From Desertimonas flava (GTDB lineage Bacteria > Actinomycetota > Acidimicrobiia > Acidimicrobiales > Ilumatobacteraceae), in contig NZ_QKYK01000011.1 of assembly GCF_003426815.1 (NCBI RefSeq), positions 62,001-126,000 of the forward strand: a DNA stretch of 64,000 nt, read 5' to 3'. The position numbers were made by a program, and so were the translations under genes. Positions within the stretch are counted from its first letter, which is position 1, and the number at the start of each line of letters is the position of its first letter. The notes below the pieces were generated by a model. That model was not told the DNA's origin and did not search any database. It worked only from the letters and a program-made list of their open reading frames with translations. Below, in pieces: positions 31,760 through 39,949 of the stretch.

Positions 31760-32353
31760 TCAGGTTCGGCGGGCGCTGGCCGTCCAGCCATGGTCGTTGG
31801 CGCGCACGACGACGTCGGTGAAGCCGGCCCGCGTCAGGCGCTCGGGGATCGTGTCGGGGTCGACCGGGTTGTACGTGTCGCCCTCGTGGAACTGCTCGAG
31901 CACCTCGCTGCCGAGGCTGTCGGCCAGCACGAACCGTGCGCCCGGCACAACGACGCGGGCAACCTCGGCGAACAATCGGTCCTGCAGCTCCGCGGTCGGC
32001 ACGTGGTGCAGCATCGTGAAGCAGACGGCACCGGTGAAGCGTCCGTCGGGGAACGTCAGCGCCGTGGCGTCGCCTTCGATCACGTCGACGTTGGTTCCGG
32101 CGAGACGTTCGCGAAGCGCCACTGCCAGCTCGTGGTCGATCTCGACGGACGTCAGCTTGGCCGCGACCTCCCGGAACACGTCGGTCGTCGCGCCGTAGCC
32201 GGGCCCGACCTCCAAGACGTCGTCGCCGAGACCGCCATCGTCGAACCCGGCGGCACCGTCGCCCCAGGGGCCGCCGAACGCCCACGGGATGACCTGCTCC
32301 CGAATCGTCGTCCGCCACTCCTCGCTCCCACACAGGGCGTGGTGTTCGTTCAT
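31760..32353 (-). CDS. SAM-dependent class I methyltransferase
   Basis: A 197-residue methyltransferase with motif I VLEVGPGYG near residue 40, the acidic post-I residue in VEIDHEL, motif II around GDATALTFPDGRFTGAV and a C-terminal ANDHGW segment. The fold resembles UbiE/YpgJ-type small-molecule methyltransferases; the acceptor is unknown. The ATG at 32353 is chosen because the domain starts there; upstream codons in frame encode low-complexity sequence. It is divergent from an AraC-type regulator across 58 bases. Confidence 0.8.
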   Translation of the reverse strand: MNEHHALCGSEEWRTTIREQVIPWAFGGPWGDGAAGFDDGGLGDDVLEVGPGYGATTDVFREVAAKLTSVEIDHELAVALRERLAGTNVDVIEGDATALTFPDGRFTGAVCFTMLHHVPTAELQDRLFAEVARVVVPGARFVLADSLGSEVLEQFHEGDTYNPVDPDTIPERLTRAGFTDVVVRANDHGWTASARRT

Positions 32354-32411
32354 GGCGTCGACGGTACGGACGCGACCGCGTGTCGGGAAGTAGCTACGGT
32401 GACAATCACTT

Positions 32412-33164
32412 GTGAGTATCGGACAGCACGCCGCCACGGTCACGGCCTGGCCACTCGGCGACGGCCGCAGCATCGCCGAGCACCGTCACCGCTGGCACCA
32501 GCTGAGCATCGCGTCGCGCAGCAGCCTCGCCGTCGCCGCCGGCGGCCGCATCTGGGTGCTGCCGCGTTCGCGGGGTCTGTGGATCCCGGCGGGCTTCCAC
32601 CACAGCATCGACCCGATCGGGCCGGCGGCGATGACGGCGGTGTGGATCGACCCGGCGCGCTGCCGGCTCGACTGGGCCCAGCCCACCGTCGTCGCCGTCG
32701 ACGACCTCGCCCTCCGGCTCGTCGACCGGCTCTCCGGATCCGACCTCGACGACGGCGCCAGGCAGCGCACCGAGAGCGTCCTGTTCGACGTGCTCGAGCC
32801 GCTCGACGCCGACGTGCTCGACCTGCCGATGCCTGCCGACGACCGGGCGCGTGCGGTCGCCGAGGCGCTGCTCGCCGACCCCACCGACAACCGCACCCTC
32901 GTCGCGTGGGGCAGGTCCATCGGTGCCAGCGAGCGGACGTTGATGCGTGGCTTCCGGTCGGGCACCGGCCTCGGCTTCCACGAGTGGCGCACCCGCGCCC
33001 GCCTCCTCGCCGCCGTGCAGATGCTGATCGCCGGTGAGCCGGTCACGGTGGTCGCCGGAAAGGTCGGCTATTCCACCACCAGCGCGTTCAGCGCGGCGTT
33101 CGCCCGCGAGCTCGGCGTGCCGCCGTCCACCTACCGCGGGGGTCCGGTGAATCGCAGCGCCTGA
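32412..33164 (+). CDS. AraC-family transcriptional regulator
   Basis: A 250-residue regulator with an N-terminal cupin-like sensing domain (AEHRHRWHQLSIA, then WIPAGFHHSID) and a C-terminal double helix-turn-helix with GASERTLMRGFRSGTGLGFHEWRTRARLL and VGYSTTSAFSAAFARELGVPPSTYR. The start is GTG. The layout matches one-component activators of small-molecule or efflux genes. It is divergent from the small methyltransferase and probably controls it or itself. Confidence 0.9.
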   Translation: MSIGQHAATVTAWPLGDGRSIAEHRHRWHQLSIASRSSLAVAAGGRIWVLPRSRGLWIPAGFHHSIDPIGPAAMTAVWIDPARCRLDWAQPTVVAVDDLALRLVDRLSGSDLDDGARQRTESVLFDVLEPLDADVLDLPMPADDRARAVAEALLADPTDNRTLVAWGRSIGASERTLMRGFRSGTGLGFHEWRTRARLLAAVQMLIAGEPVTVVAGKVGYSTTSAFSAAFARELGVPPSTYRGGPVNRSA

Positions 33165-33193
33165 CTGCGTGCCGGCGGCGGCGGGTCGTTGAT

Positions 33194-33210
33194 GTCGTCG
33201 CCGCGACGAC
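33194..33210. terminator. Short hairpin between convergent AraC and SRPBCC genes
   Basis: GTCGTCG and CGACGAC form a 7-bp stem with a 3-base loop, 30 bases after the AraC stop. There is no T tract. Position between convergent genes supports a terminator role, but the stem is short for this GC content. Confidence 0.3.
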
Positions 33211-33255
33211 GGCGCGCCAGAGGCCCGACTTGGTTCATGCCGCGCCCCGGAACCT

Positions 33256-33669
33256 TCACTGCGCAGGCTGCTGGTGCTCGAGCGTGGCCTTGATGGCTGC
33301 CAATCCGGCGTCCATCAGCCCGGCGACCGCATCGGCCAGATCGTCGGGGAGCAGGTCGGTCGTCCACACGAACACCGTCCGCTCGCCCTGCTCGACGACT
33401 TGGGCCGCGGCGTTGTGGTGGGAGAAGCCGAGGCCGCTCTCGATCACGCTGTACGCGAGACGGCGGGCATCGTGATCGACGCCGACGAGCCGCTCCCTCG
33501 CCGCCGCACCGTTGACGAACGTGATCGCCCGCACCTCGGGCGCGTCGAGCGTGCACGTCGCCACGAACCCGGCGGCGAGTCGCCGGTGGACGGCGCCGAA
33601 ATCCTCGAGCGCGGCCCACGCCTCGGCGGGTGTGACGTCGATCGTGGTCTGTCTGATGATGGTTGCCAT
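33256..33669 (-). CDS. SRPBCC (START-like/polyketide cyclase) family protein
   Basis: A 137-residue helix-grip protein. The first strand is ATIIRQTTIDVTPAEAWAAL, a central RAITFVNGAAARERLVGVD hairpin follows, and the terminal helix is DDLADAVAGLMDAGLAAIKATLE. Such proteins bind hydrophobic ligands or act as cyclases. The ATG at 33669 falls about where the predicted transcript begins, so the mRNA may be leaderless. Its promoter contains a MerR-type operator, making it the probable target of the divergent MerR regulator. Confidence 0.8.
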   Translation of the reverse strand: MATIIRQTTIDVTPAEAWAALEDFGAVHRRLAAGFVATCTLDAPEVRAITFVNGAAARERLVGVDHDARRLAYSVIESGLGFSHHNAAAQVVEQGERTVFVWTTDLLPDDLADAVAGLMDAGLAAIKATLEHQQPAQ

Positions 33670-33676
33670 GTCCGCG

Positions 33677-33711
33677 ACACTGGACCCTCCTGTCGCGGGA
33701 GGGTCAAGACT
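33677..33711 (-). promoter_or_regulatory. MerR-type promoter/operator for the SRPBCC gene
   Basis: The perfect inverted repeat GACCCTCC-N7-GGAGGGTC occupies 33683-33705. Read on the minus strand, TTGACC (-35) and CAGTGT (-10-like) are separated by 19 bases, the overlong spacer diagnostic of MerR-activated promoters, with the dyad filling the spacer. The predicted start of transcription falls at or next to the SRPBCC ATG. Confidence 0.75.
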
Positions 33712-33717
33712 TCTGTC

Positions 33718-34446
33718 ATGTTCACGATCGGCGAGTTCTCGCGGGCGACGCATCTGAGCGTCAAGGCCCTTCGGCACTACGACGAGATCGGTCTGCTCGT
33801 GCCGGCCGAGGTCGACCCCTCCAGCGGCTACCGCCACTACCAGGCCGCCCAGGTACCGGCGGCCCACCTCGTGAAACGTCTGCGCGACCTCGAGATGCCG
33901 CTCCCGCAGATCCGCGAGGTGCTGGCGGCACCCGACGCCGACGCCCGCGACCGGGTCATCGCCCATCATCTCGAACGGATGGAGTCGGCCTTGGTCAAAA
34001 CGCTCGACACTGTCGCCGCATTGCGGTCGCTACTGACCCGCGACCCCGACGCGGCGATCGGCCACCGCACCGTGCCGGCGATCCCGGTCGCCGTGGAACG
34101 TGCCGTCGTCAGCTGGGACGAGGCCGAGGACTGGCTCGCAACCGCGTTCGAACGCCTGCACGCCCGGGCCGACGCGACCGGGCCCGATGGGGCGGTGTAC
34201 GAGCCGACGTTCTTCGAGCAGCACGCGGGCGAGGTGACGGCGTTCGTGCCCGTGGCCTCCTCGAGCGACTCCCTCGGCGCGGCGTCGTACGCCGTCGCCG
34301 TGCACCACGGGGCATTCGACCGTCTCGACGAGACGTACGGCGTGCTCGGCTCGTACGTCACCACACGCGGGATCGGTGCCCGCGGCGCCATCCGCGAGCA
34401 CTACCTCGACGACTCCACGACCGAGGTGCTCTGGCCGATCCGGTGA
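33718..34446 (+). CDS. MerR-family regulator with GyrI-like effector-binding domain
   Basis: A 242-residue regulator. Residues 1-70 carry the MerR helix-turn-helix and wing (FTIGEFSRATHLSVKALRHYDEIGLL, then GYRHYQAAQ), residues about 75-110 a dimerisation coiled coil, and residues about 120-242 a BmrR/GyrI-like ligand-binding domain ending TTEVLWPIR. No metal-binding cysteines are present, so it belongs to the multidrug/small-molecule branch (BmrR, TipA type). The 48-base divergent gap to the SRPBCC gene contains the operator, so one dyad likely serves both genes. Confidence 0.92.
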   Translation: MFTIGEFSRATHLSVKALRHYDEIGLLVPAEVDPSSGYRHYQAAQVPAAHLVKRLRDLEMPLPQIREVLAAPDADARDRVIAHHLERMESALVKTLDTVAALRSLLTRDPDAAIGHRTVPAIPVAVERAVVSWDEAEDWLATAFERLHARADATGPDGAVYEPTFFEQHAGEVTAFVPVASSSDSLGAASYAVAVHHGAFDRLDETYGVLGSYVTTRGIGARGAIREHYLDDSTTEVLWPIR

Positions 34447-34483
34447 GCCAGCGTTCGAGCAAAGAGGCGGGTCGCTCCCGGCG

Positions 34484-34852
34484 TCAGCTCGCCGCGGCGG
34501 CGTTGTGGTCGGCTTGGTAGCGGACCGTGCGAGCGATCAGGTCCAGCGGCATGGGCTTGTCCTTCGGGAAGTGCACGGCGCTCTTGGTCCGCTTGTAGGG
34601 CCCGAGCTCGGCGGCGAAGTGCTCGAACATCGCCTGTGGTGGAGGACACGAGATGCTCACGTGCGACTTGGCCACGGCGACGTAGGCCACCCAGCCGTGG
34701 TGCTTGAACGCCGGCAGCTGGTAGCTGATCACCTGCTCGGCCTCGGGGACCGCCTCGCGAATCCTCTCGAGGACGGCCGTGACGAGCGCGCGGTCATCGT
34801 CGGAGAGCGCAGCGACGAAGTCGTCGTGAGTGCGAAAGTCGGTCTTGGCCAC
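34484..34852 (-). CDS. DUF1801 (YdhG/YjhX-like) family protein
   Basis: A 122-residue protein matching the DUF1801 pattern: IREAVPEAEQVISYQLPAFKHHG, then YVAVAKSHVSISC, then FPKDKPMPLDLIARTVRYQ. The family has an iron-binding frataxin-like fold in some members, but the role here is unknown. The start is a GTG with GAGGGGA upstream, since no ATG lies near the domain start. It is the last of three small minus-strand genes. Confidence 0.8.
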   Translation of the reverse strand: MAKTDFRTHDDFVAALSDDDRALVTAVLERIREAVPEAEQVISYQLPAFKHHGWVAYVAVAKSHVSISCPPPQAMFEHFAAELGPYKRTKSAVHFPKDKPMPLDLIARTVRYQADHNAAAAS

Positions 34853-34962
34853 GTGCGATGTCCCCTCAATCCGTACAAATGGGTCGTGCTGTTCGCTCCG
34901 GCACTGACGGCTCGGCGTGCGGGAAGTCATCGACGGTGCCGACGTCGACCGCCGCCCGCCGC

Positions 34963-35313
34963 TCACCCCAGCTGGGAACGCTGTTTCCTGGTGAGCCCGG
35001 CGACGACGAGATCGTAGGAGTGACGGATCATGTCGTTGATGTCGGTCGGGTCCACGCTCCCGTCGAGCGTGACCGTGTTCCAATGCCGCTTGTTCGTGTG
35101 ATAGCCGGGCTGCACCGCGGCGTACTCGGCCCGGAGCTCGAGCGCCCACTCCGGATCGCACTTCAAGGTGACGCGACCCGGCTCCCCATCGAGGGCGACG
35201 ATGGCGAAGACCTTGCCGCCCACCTTGAACACGGCGACGTCGTCACCGAACGGGTAGTCCTCGACGGCGGCGTGCCGACTCGCGCATGACGAAAGGGCCT
35301 CCTGCCGATCCAT
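34963..35313 (-). CDS. MmcQ/YjbR (DUF419) family DNA-binding-like protein
   Basis: A 116-residue protein with the CyaY-like MmcQ/YjbR fold: VEDYPFGDDVAVFKVGGKVFAIV, then VTLKCDPEWALELRAEYAAVQPGYHTNKRHWNTV, then INDMIRHSYDLVVAGLT. These segments are highly typical. The biochemical role of the family is not settled. It starts within the stop of the PPOX-like gene (TGATG), so the two are coupled. Confidence 0.88.
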   Translation of the reverse strand: MDRQEALSSCASRHAAVEDYPFGDDVAVFKVGGKVFAIVALDGEPGRVTLKCDPEWALELRAEYAAVQPGYHTNKRHWNTVTLDGSVDPTDINDMIRHSYDLVVAGLTRKQRSQLG

Positions 35314-35765
35314 CAGGCCGGACCCGGATTGGTGTACACGCGACTCGGGGTGACGAGGACCGCTGCCCGCCGCTCCTCGATCATCGTGCGGTCATATGTG
35401 GGCCAGTCGTCGTGGGTACCTCCGGCCGCCTCGAAGATCACACGCAGCAGGGTGCGCAGACGTTCGTCGTCCACGTCCGGATGCGGGTCGTCGGGGCCGA
35501 TGATCGTTGCGGCACCCTCTACGGTCGCCCAGCGCCAGCCGACACGGACGGTCAGGACGGCGAACGGGTCGGCGCGGAGGTGGCGGAGCTTCCGGCTCGA
35601 ACCGGCGGACACGAAGGCGACGGCGACCTCGTCAGCGAACGCGTGCGGGATGACGCCGGCGTTCACGACGGTGGCGTGGGGCGAGCCGTCCGGTCGCCGG
35701 GTGACGACCACGCAGAGACCGTGATCGAGGGGGACGAGCGCTTCGAACGGGGAGAGATCGGTCAT
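35313..35765 (-). CDS. Pyridoxamine 5-phosphate oxidase-like (FMN/F420-binding split barrel) protein
   Basis: A 150-residue split-barrel protein: HGLCVVVTRRPDGSPHATVVNAGV, then RKLRHLRADPFAVLTVRVGWRWATVEGAATIIGP, then YDRTMIEERRAAVLVTPSRVYTN. These features fit the F420-dependent reductase/PPOX-like group common in actinobacteria. The cofactor cannot be chosen from sequence alone. The ATG at 35765 has AAGGTG upstream. It heads a three-gene unit with MmcQ- and DUF1801-type proteins. Confidence 0.85.
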   Translation of the reverse strand: MTDLSPFEALVPLDHGLCVVVTRRPDGSPHATVVNAGVIPHAFADEVAVAFVSAGSSRKLRHLRADPFAVLTVRVGWRWATVEGAATIIGPDDPHPDVDDERLRTLLRVIFEAAGGTHDDWPTYDRTMIEERRAAVLVTPSRVYTNPGPA

Positions 35766-35809
35766 GGCACACCTTGCCTCGAATCGCACGCGCGAGGAGT
35801 CGACACGTC

Positions 35810-35836
35810 GTCGGGACGTCTCTCCGACGTCCCGAC
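35810..35836 (-). terminator. Terminator downstream of the epoxide-hydrolase-like gene
   Basis: GTCGGGACGTC and GACGTCCCGAC form a perfect 11-bp stem with a 5-base loop, 10 bases after the minus-strand stop at 35847 and before the PPOX-like gene. This is a strong factor-independent-like hairpin without a T tract. Confidence 0.65.
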
Positions 35837-35846
35837 CGGGCGAAAC

Positions 35847-36725
35847 TCATCGGTGCCGTTGCCCGCCGCCGCGTTCGATCTCGACGAACGCCCGGATGAG
35901 GCCCGTGGCCACGTCCGCGTGCGTCTCGAGCAGGAAGTGGCCTCCGTCGAGGATGTGGGCTTCCATTCTCGGCAGGTCCTCCATCCAGGAATGCACCTCG
36001 GCGAGATCGAAGAAGGGGTCGTGCCGGCCCCAGAGCAGGAGAGCCGGCGGCTGCCAGAGGTCGAGATAGTCGGCGACGTCGTCGAAGCGTTCGACGTAGC
36101 GGCCGTAGTCGGCGATCAGTGCCCGCTGCGTGTCGAGCCGACCAGGCAGGCTCATCACCCGCCAGTCCTCCTCCCACCGTGCAGCGGAGATCCGGTCGGC
36201 GACGTCGGCCGGCAGGCCGGCGGTGTACTGGTCCCGTGTTCCCTCGAGCGTGAGATGCGCCGTGGCCTCGGCCTCGTTGTCCGGACTCGGGTCGGACCAG
36301 AAGTCGATCGTCGTGACCCATTGGGGCCCGAAGCCCGTGCGGTGCGCATTGGCGTTCTGGATGATCAGTCCGAGCACCTGGTCCGGCGCATCCATGGCGA
36401 TCTGGAGACCGACCGGCGCACCGAAGTCGTGCAGGTAGATGAACCGGGGCCCGATCCGGAGATGGTCGAGGAGTTCGACGATCGCCGTTCCGAACGTGGC
36501 GAATGACGGCTCGGCGAGCACGTCGGATGCGCCGAAGCCGGGTAGATCGGGGGCGACGACGTACGCGTCGCGCGAGAGCTCCGGCACGACGCGGCGGAAC
36601 GTCTCCCAGCTGCTCGGAAAGCCGTGGATCAGCACCACGGCCGGGTCCGACCGATGACCGGCGGTGACGAATGACAGGTTGCTGCCACCCGAGATGCGGA
36701 GACGTTGGGGGATCACCGGGTCCAT
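35847..36725 (-). CDS. Alpha/beta hydrolase, epoxide hydrolase/haloalkane dehalogenase-like
   Basis: A 292-residue alpha/beta hydrolase. The oxyanion segment is VVLIHGFPSSWETF, and the nucleophile is Asp near residue 100 in IYLHDFGAPVG rather than Ser, which places it with epoxide hydrolases and haloalkane dehalogenases. The lid region is rich in Trp. The late acid may be in GRHDPFFD, and the catalytic His is in DGGHFLLETH. The usual epoxide-hydrolase lid tyrosines are not certain. It stands alone with a good terminator downstream. Confidence 0.85.
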   Translation of the reverse strand: MDPVIPQRLRISGGSNLSFVTAGHRSDPAVVLIHGFPSSWETFRRVVPELSRDAYVVAPDLPGFGASDVLAEPSFATFGTAIVELLDHLRIGPRFIYLHDFGAPVGLQIAMDAPDQVLGLIIQNANAHRTGFGPQWVTTIDFWSDPSPDNEAEATAHLTLEGTRDQYTAGLPADVADRISAARWEEDWRVMSLPGRLDTQRALIADYGRYVERFDDVADYLDLWQPPALLLWGRHDPFFDLAEVHSWMEDLPRMEAHILDGGHFLLETHADVATGLIRAFVEIERGGGQRHR

Positions 36726-36875
36726 CTGCGCGTTCCTCCAGGCCAGGTCGGTTCGCGTGGTACCCGCGAGGCGATCAGTCGAAGCGCGCTGTCACGGTGC
36801 GGCACACCCGTCACACAGGCTTCAGTGCATGCCGACCCAGGTGTCCGGATCGTGGCTCCACCGCCCGGCACCCCG

Positions 36876-36894
36876 CGACGCCACGAAGGCGTCG
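36876..36894 (-). terminator. Hairpin directly after the MFS stop
   Basis: CGACGCC and GGCGTCG form a 7-bp stem around ACGAA, ending three bases past the minus-strand MFS stop. Position supports a terminator; the short stem limits confidence. Confidence 0.35.
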
Positions 36895-36897
36895 TCG

Positions 36898-38211
36898 TCA
36901 ATCCGCCGCCGGGACCGGCGCGACGTCGCCGACCAGCGACCGCGATCGCAGGTGGGCGATGAACGCGGCGACGAGGAGTGCGCCGGCGGCGACCGTGGCG
37001 AGCGTCGCCAGGACGTGGTAGCCGACGGCCCGGCGGACAAATCCCGAGGCGAATCCAGCGATCCCCCCGCAGAGGCTCATCGCCAGGTCGGCGCTGCCCT
37101 GCACCGCCACGCGCTGCGCGGCCGGCACGCTCTCGACGAGGAGGCTCGACCCACCGATGAGCCCGAAGTTCCAGCCGATGCCGAGCAGCCAGAGCGACGG
37201 GAAGAGAAGTTGCTCGACATCGCCCGACAGCGCCGCCGTCGAGCCGGCGACCACGAGCAGGACCGCACCAACGGCGATCGCGCTGCGGCGGCCGCGCCGG
37301 TCGCTGTAGCGACCGACCAGCGGGCTGAAGGCGAACATCCCGGCGATGTGCAGCGACACGACGTACTGGCTCACTCCCTCGTGACCGTGCAGCTTCAGAT
37401 GCACCGGCGTCATCGCCATCACGGCGACCATCGTCACCTGGGACACCACCATCGCCGTCACGGCCAAGCGTGCCCCGGCATGATCGGCGACGGCGCGGAA
37501 CGTCGCGCCGAGCGCGGGCGGGCGGCGGTCGATCCCCGCGGCAGCGACACCGCCGGCCGCGACGAGCGGATCGGGGCGCAGGCGGATCGTCGTGATCGTC
37601 GACGCGAGGACGAAGAAGACCGCGCTGCACAACCACGGGCCGCTGTAGCGCTCGACCCCCAGCCAGGCCTCGCCGGCGTGCTCGGCCGGACCGACGAGCA
37701 GCGGCCCGGCGACGGCGCCGAACGTCGACGCGAACACGATGCTGCTCATCGCTCGGCTGCGCTCGGCCGGCTCAGCGAGATCGGTCGCCGCGTAGCGAGC
37801 CAAGAGGTTGGCCGCCTGGCCGTTGCCGAACAGGAACAGGCCGACGAGGAACACGGCGAGCATCTGCGTCTCGACACCGACGACGGCGATCGCGCCGCCG
37901 ACCGCGGCCAACCGATAGCCGAGCACCAGGCCGGGCCGGCGGCCGAGGCGTTGCATCCGCCGCGAGAGCACCTGGGCCATCAGCGCGGTGCCCGTCGTGA
38001 CCGTCGCTGTCGCGGCCCCGGCCCACGGCGTGTCCTGCCCGAGGATGTCCTGCACGACGAACGCGCCGACCGTGACCGCCGAGGCGAGTGCGGCCGCGCC
38101 GACGATCTGGCCCGTCGCCAGCGCCCGCAGTGTGCGGCGCTGGAGCTCGGCGCGCTCCGGCCCGGTCAGCACGACCCGCTCCCGGGCCTCCGATGACGTC
38201 ACGGCGCCCAT
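36898..38211 (-). CDS. Major facilitator superfamily transporter
   Basis: A 437-residue membrane protein with about 12 predicted helices in two halves. The loop after the second helix in the first half reads LSRRMQRLGRRPGLVLG, the MFS A-like motif, and the second half has GRYSDRRGRRSAIAVG, a strong repeat of that motif. The profile fits drug or metabolite exporters. The ATG at 38211 is preferred; a GTG two codons upstream is also possible. It is divergent from the small membrane protein/P450/methyltransferase set across about 155 bases. Confidence 0.88.
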   Translation of the reverse strand: MGAVTSSEARERVVLTGPERAELQRRTLRALATGQIVGAAALASAVTVGAFVVQDILGQDTPWAGAATATVTTGTALMAQVLSRRMQRLGRRPGLVLGYRLAAVGGAIAVVGVETQMLAVFLVGLFLFGNGQAANLLARYAATDLAEPAERSRAMSSIVFASTFGAVAGPLLVGPAEHAGEAWLGVERYSGPWLCSAVFFVLASTITTIRLRPDPLVAAGGVAAAGIDRRPPALGATFRAVADHAGARLAVTAMVVSQVTMVAVMAMTPVHLKLHGHEGVSQYVVSLHIAGMFAFSPLVGRYSDRRGRRSAIAVGAVLLVVAGSTAALSGDVEQLLFPSLWLLGIGWNFGLIGGSSLLVESVPAAQRVAVQGSADLAMSLCGGIAGFASGFVRRAVGYHVLATLATVAAGALLVAAFIAHLRSRSLVGDVAPVPAAD

Positions 38212-38366
38212 GCTCACACATCGCTACGTCACCGCAGCGGGTGGATTGTGCGGTCGTCGCTGCGCCACCCTTCGATGGTCCGGGCCGCTGTCGGCGGCCG
38301 TTCGCTACGGCCGAGGACCCCCTTGGAGTACAGTCTCCAGTGCATGTCGACCCAGCGGTGGAGACG

Positions 38367-38597
38367 ATGACGTTCAACAACGCACTGATGTCCGCGCTCG
38401 TCCCCAATGTGGTGGTGTGGTGGATCTACATCGCTCAGGAGGATCGCGGCTTCCCATGGCCGATCTTCGTCACGATCGCCTCCGTGGGTGGTCTCGTCGC
38501 CGTGGCCCGGCGCCGCCAGGCGCCCGTGCCGACGGAGGGCGGCCGGAGCCGCAACCGGAACCGCGATCGCAGCGCGCGCCGGTCCGCCCGGCCGTGA
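38367..38597 (+). CDS. Small membrane protein of unknown function
   Basis: A 76-residue protein with two hydrophobic segments, residues about 5-19 (ALMSALVPNVVVWWIYIA) and about 27-43 (FPWPIFVTIASVGGLVAVA), and a strongly basic, Arg-rich C-terminal tail of about 30 residues. The ATG has GGTGGAGA upstream. Its TGA overlaps the GTG of the P450 gene (GTGA), which argues that both genes are real and coupled. I do not recognise a family; it could be a membrane anchor or partner for the P450. Confidence 0.6.
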   Translation: MTFNNALMSALVPNVVVWWIYIAQEDRGFPWPIFVTIASVGGLVAVARRRQAPVPTEGGRSRNRNRDRSARRSARP

Positions 38598-39949
38598 GGC
38601 CCGCCGGCTCTGCCGTGCTCGGCGACCCGCCGGGTCCGCTCGATCCGGTGCCGCTCGAGCTGATACGCGCCGACCCCCTCGGGTTCCTCCGCTCCCTCGT
38701 CGCCCGTCACGGGCCCGTCGTCCGGCACGTCGTCGAGGGGCGCCCGGTCGTCACCGTCAACGACCCCGGCGGCGTCCATCACGTGCTCACCGCCAACCGG
38801 GCGAACTACGTCAAGACCGGGACGCCCGACGAGCAGATGCTCGTGCCGCTCCTCGGGCGCGGCCTGCTCACCAGCGACGGCGACGACTGGCGGCTGCAAC
38901 GACAGCTCACCCAGCCCGCCTTCCAGCACCGCCAACTGGTGACGTTCGACTCCTTGATGAGCGATGTCGCGCAACGTCTCGTCGACTCGTGGACGGCGCA
39001 GGAGGGTGCCGCGGTCCGTGTCGATCGCGATCTCACCGCAGCCACGCTCACCATCGTGGCCCAGGCGTTGCTCGGTTCCGACCTGGCGGTGGGCGCTCGC
39101 TTCGGTGCCGCGGTCGATGCAGCCAACCGGTTCATGGGGCACTACGGCGCCGACGCCGCCGACCCCGACGGCCGGCGGGAGTTCCTCCAGGCAAAGCGGT
39201 TCCTCGACCAGATCGTCGGCCTGCTCATCGCCGCGGCCGGCCTCGACGACACCGCCCGCGCCGATGTCCTCGCCCAGCTGTTGCACGCCCGGACCGGTGA
39301 GCGACCTGGTGGCTTCTCGCCCGTCGAGATCCGCGACCAGGTCATCACGCTGATGATGGCCGGACACGAGACCACCGCCAAGGCACTGACCTGGACCCTC
39401 TACCTCCTCGATCGTCACCCCGCCGAGCGCGACCGGTTGGAGCGCGAGGTGGACACCGTCGTCGGCGAGCGGGCCGTGACGGCGGCCGACGTGCCGCGGC
39501 TGGTCGCGTGCCGCAACGCCATCTACGAGGCGCTTCGCCTCCATCCGCCCGTCTGGCTCATCTCGCGCACCGCAGTCGCCGACGACGTGGTCGCCGGCTA
39601 CACCGTTCCTGCCGGTGCGCTGGTGTGCGTCAGCCCGTGGCTGCTCCACCGCCGCACCGACGTTTGGGGTGACGACGTCGACGACTTCGTCCCCGACCGG
39701 TTCTCACAGCGCGGTGACGTGTTCGCCCCTGGCGGCTCGTTCCTGCCGTTCGGCGCCGGTCCGCGCCAGTGCATCGGGCAGCAGTTCGCCGTGCTGGAAA
39801 GCACGATCGTGCTGGCAACCGTGGTCGCCGGCGTCCGCCTCGACATCGCCCCCCACCATCCGCCGGTCGAGCCCGAGGCGCTCGTCACACTCCGTCCACG
39901 TCACGGACTGCTCATGACGCCCAACCGTCGCCCGTCGCGGACGCGATGA
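38594..39949 (+). CDS. Cytochrome P450
   Basis: A 451-residue heme monooxygenase. I-helix motif AGHETT lies at 256-261, the K-helix E-A-L-R at 312-315, and the heme-ligand loop FGAGPRQCIG has Cys near 393. The N-terminal RADPLGFLRSL and the LLTSDGDDWRLQRQLTQPAFQHRQL C-helix region resemble CYP4/CYP102-type fatty-acid-like hydroxylases rather than typical secondary-metabolite P450s. No N-terminal membrane helix and no fused reductase are present, so a separate ferredoxin system is needed. It overlaps the small membrane protein upstream and the methyltransferase downstream by four bases each. Confidence 0.93.
   Translation: MRPAGSAVLGDPPGPLDPVPLELIRADPLGFLRSLVARHGPVVRHVVEGRPVVTVNDPGGVHHVLTANRANYVKTGTPDEQMLVPLLGRGLLTSDGDDWRLQRQLTQPAFQHRQLVTFDSLMSDVAQRLVDSWTAQEGAAVRVDRDLTAATLTIVAQALLGSDLAVGARFGAAVDAANRFMGHYGADAADPDGRREFLQAKRFLDQIVGLLIAAAGLDDTARADVLAQLLHARTGERPGGFSPVEIRDQVITLMMAGHETTAKALTWTLYLLDRHPAERDRLEREVDTVVGERAVTAADVPRLVACRNAIYEALRLHPPVWLISRTAVADDVVAGYTVPAGALVCVSPWLLHRRTDVWGDDVDDFVPDRFSQRGDVFAPGGSFLPFGAGPRQCIGQQFAVLESTIVLATVVAGVRLDIAPHHPPVEPEALVTLRPRHGLLMTPNRRPSRTR

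Noticed and set aside
37951..37958. A TTGCATCC match to the regulon repeat inside the MFS gene.
   Set aside because: There is no second TTGCA 21 bases away and it lies in coding sequence encoding MQRLGRR on the other strand.
36823..38355. An 18-base direct repeat (17 of 18 identical, CAGTGCATG-CGACCCAG) at 36823 and 38338 bracketing the MFS gene.
   Set aside because: One such pair is expected by chance in a window of this size and composition, and no integrase or other mobility gene is present.
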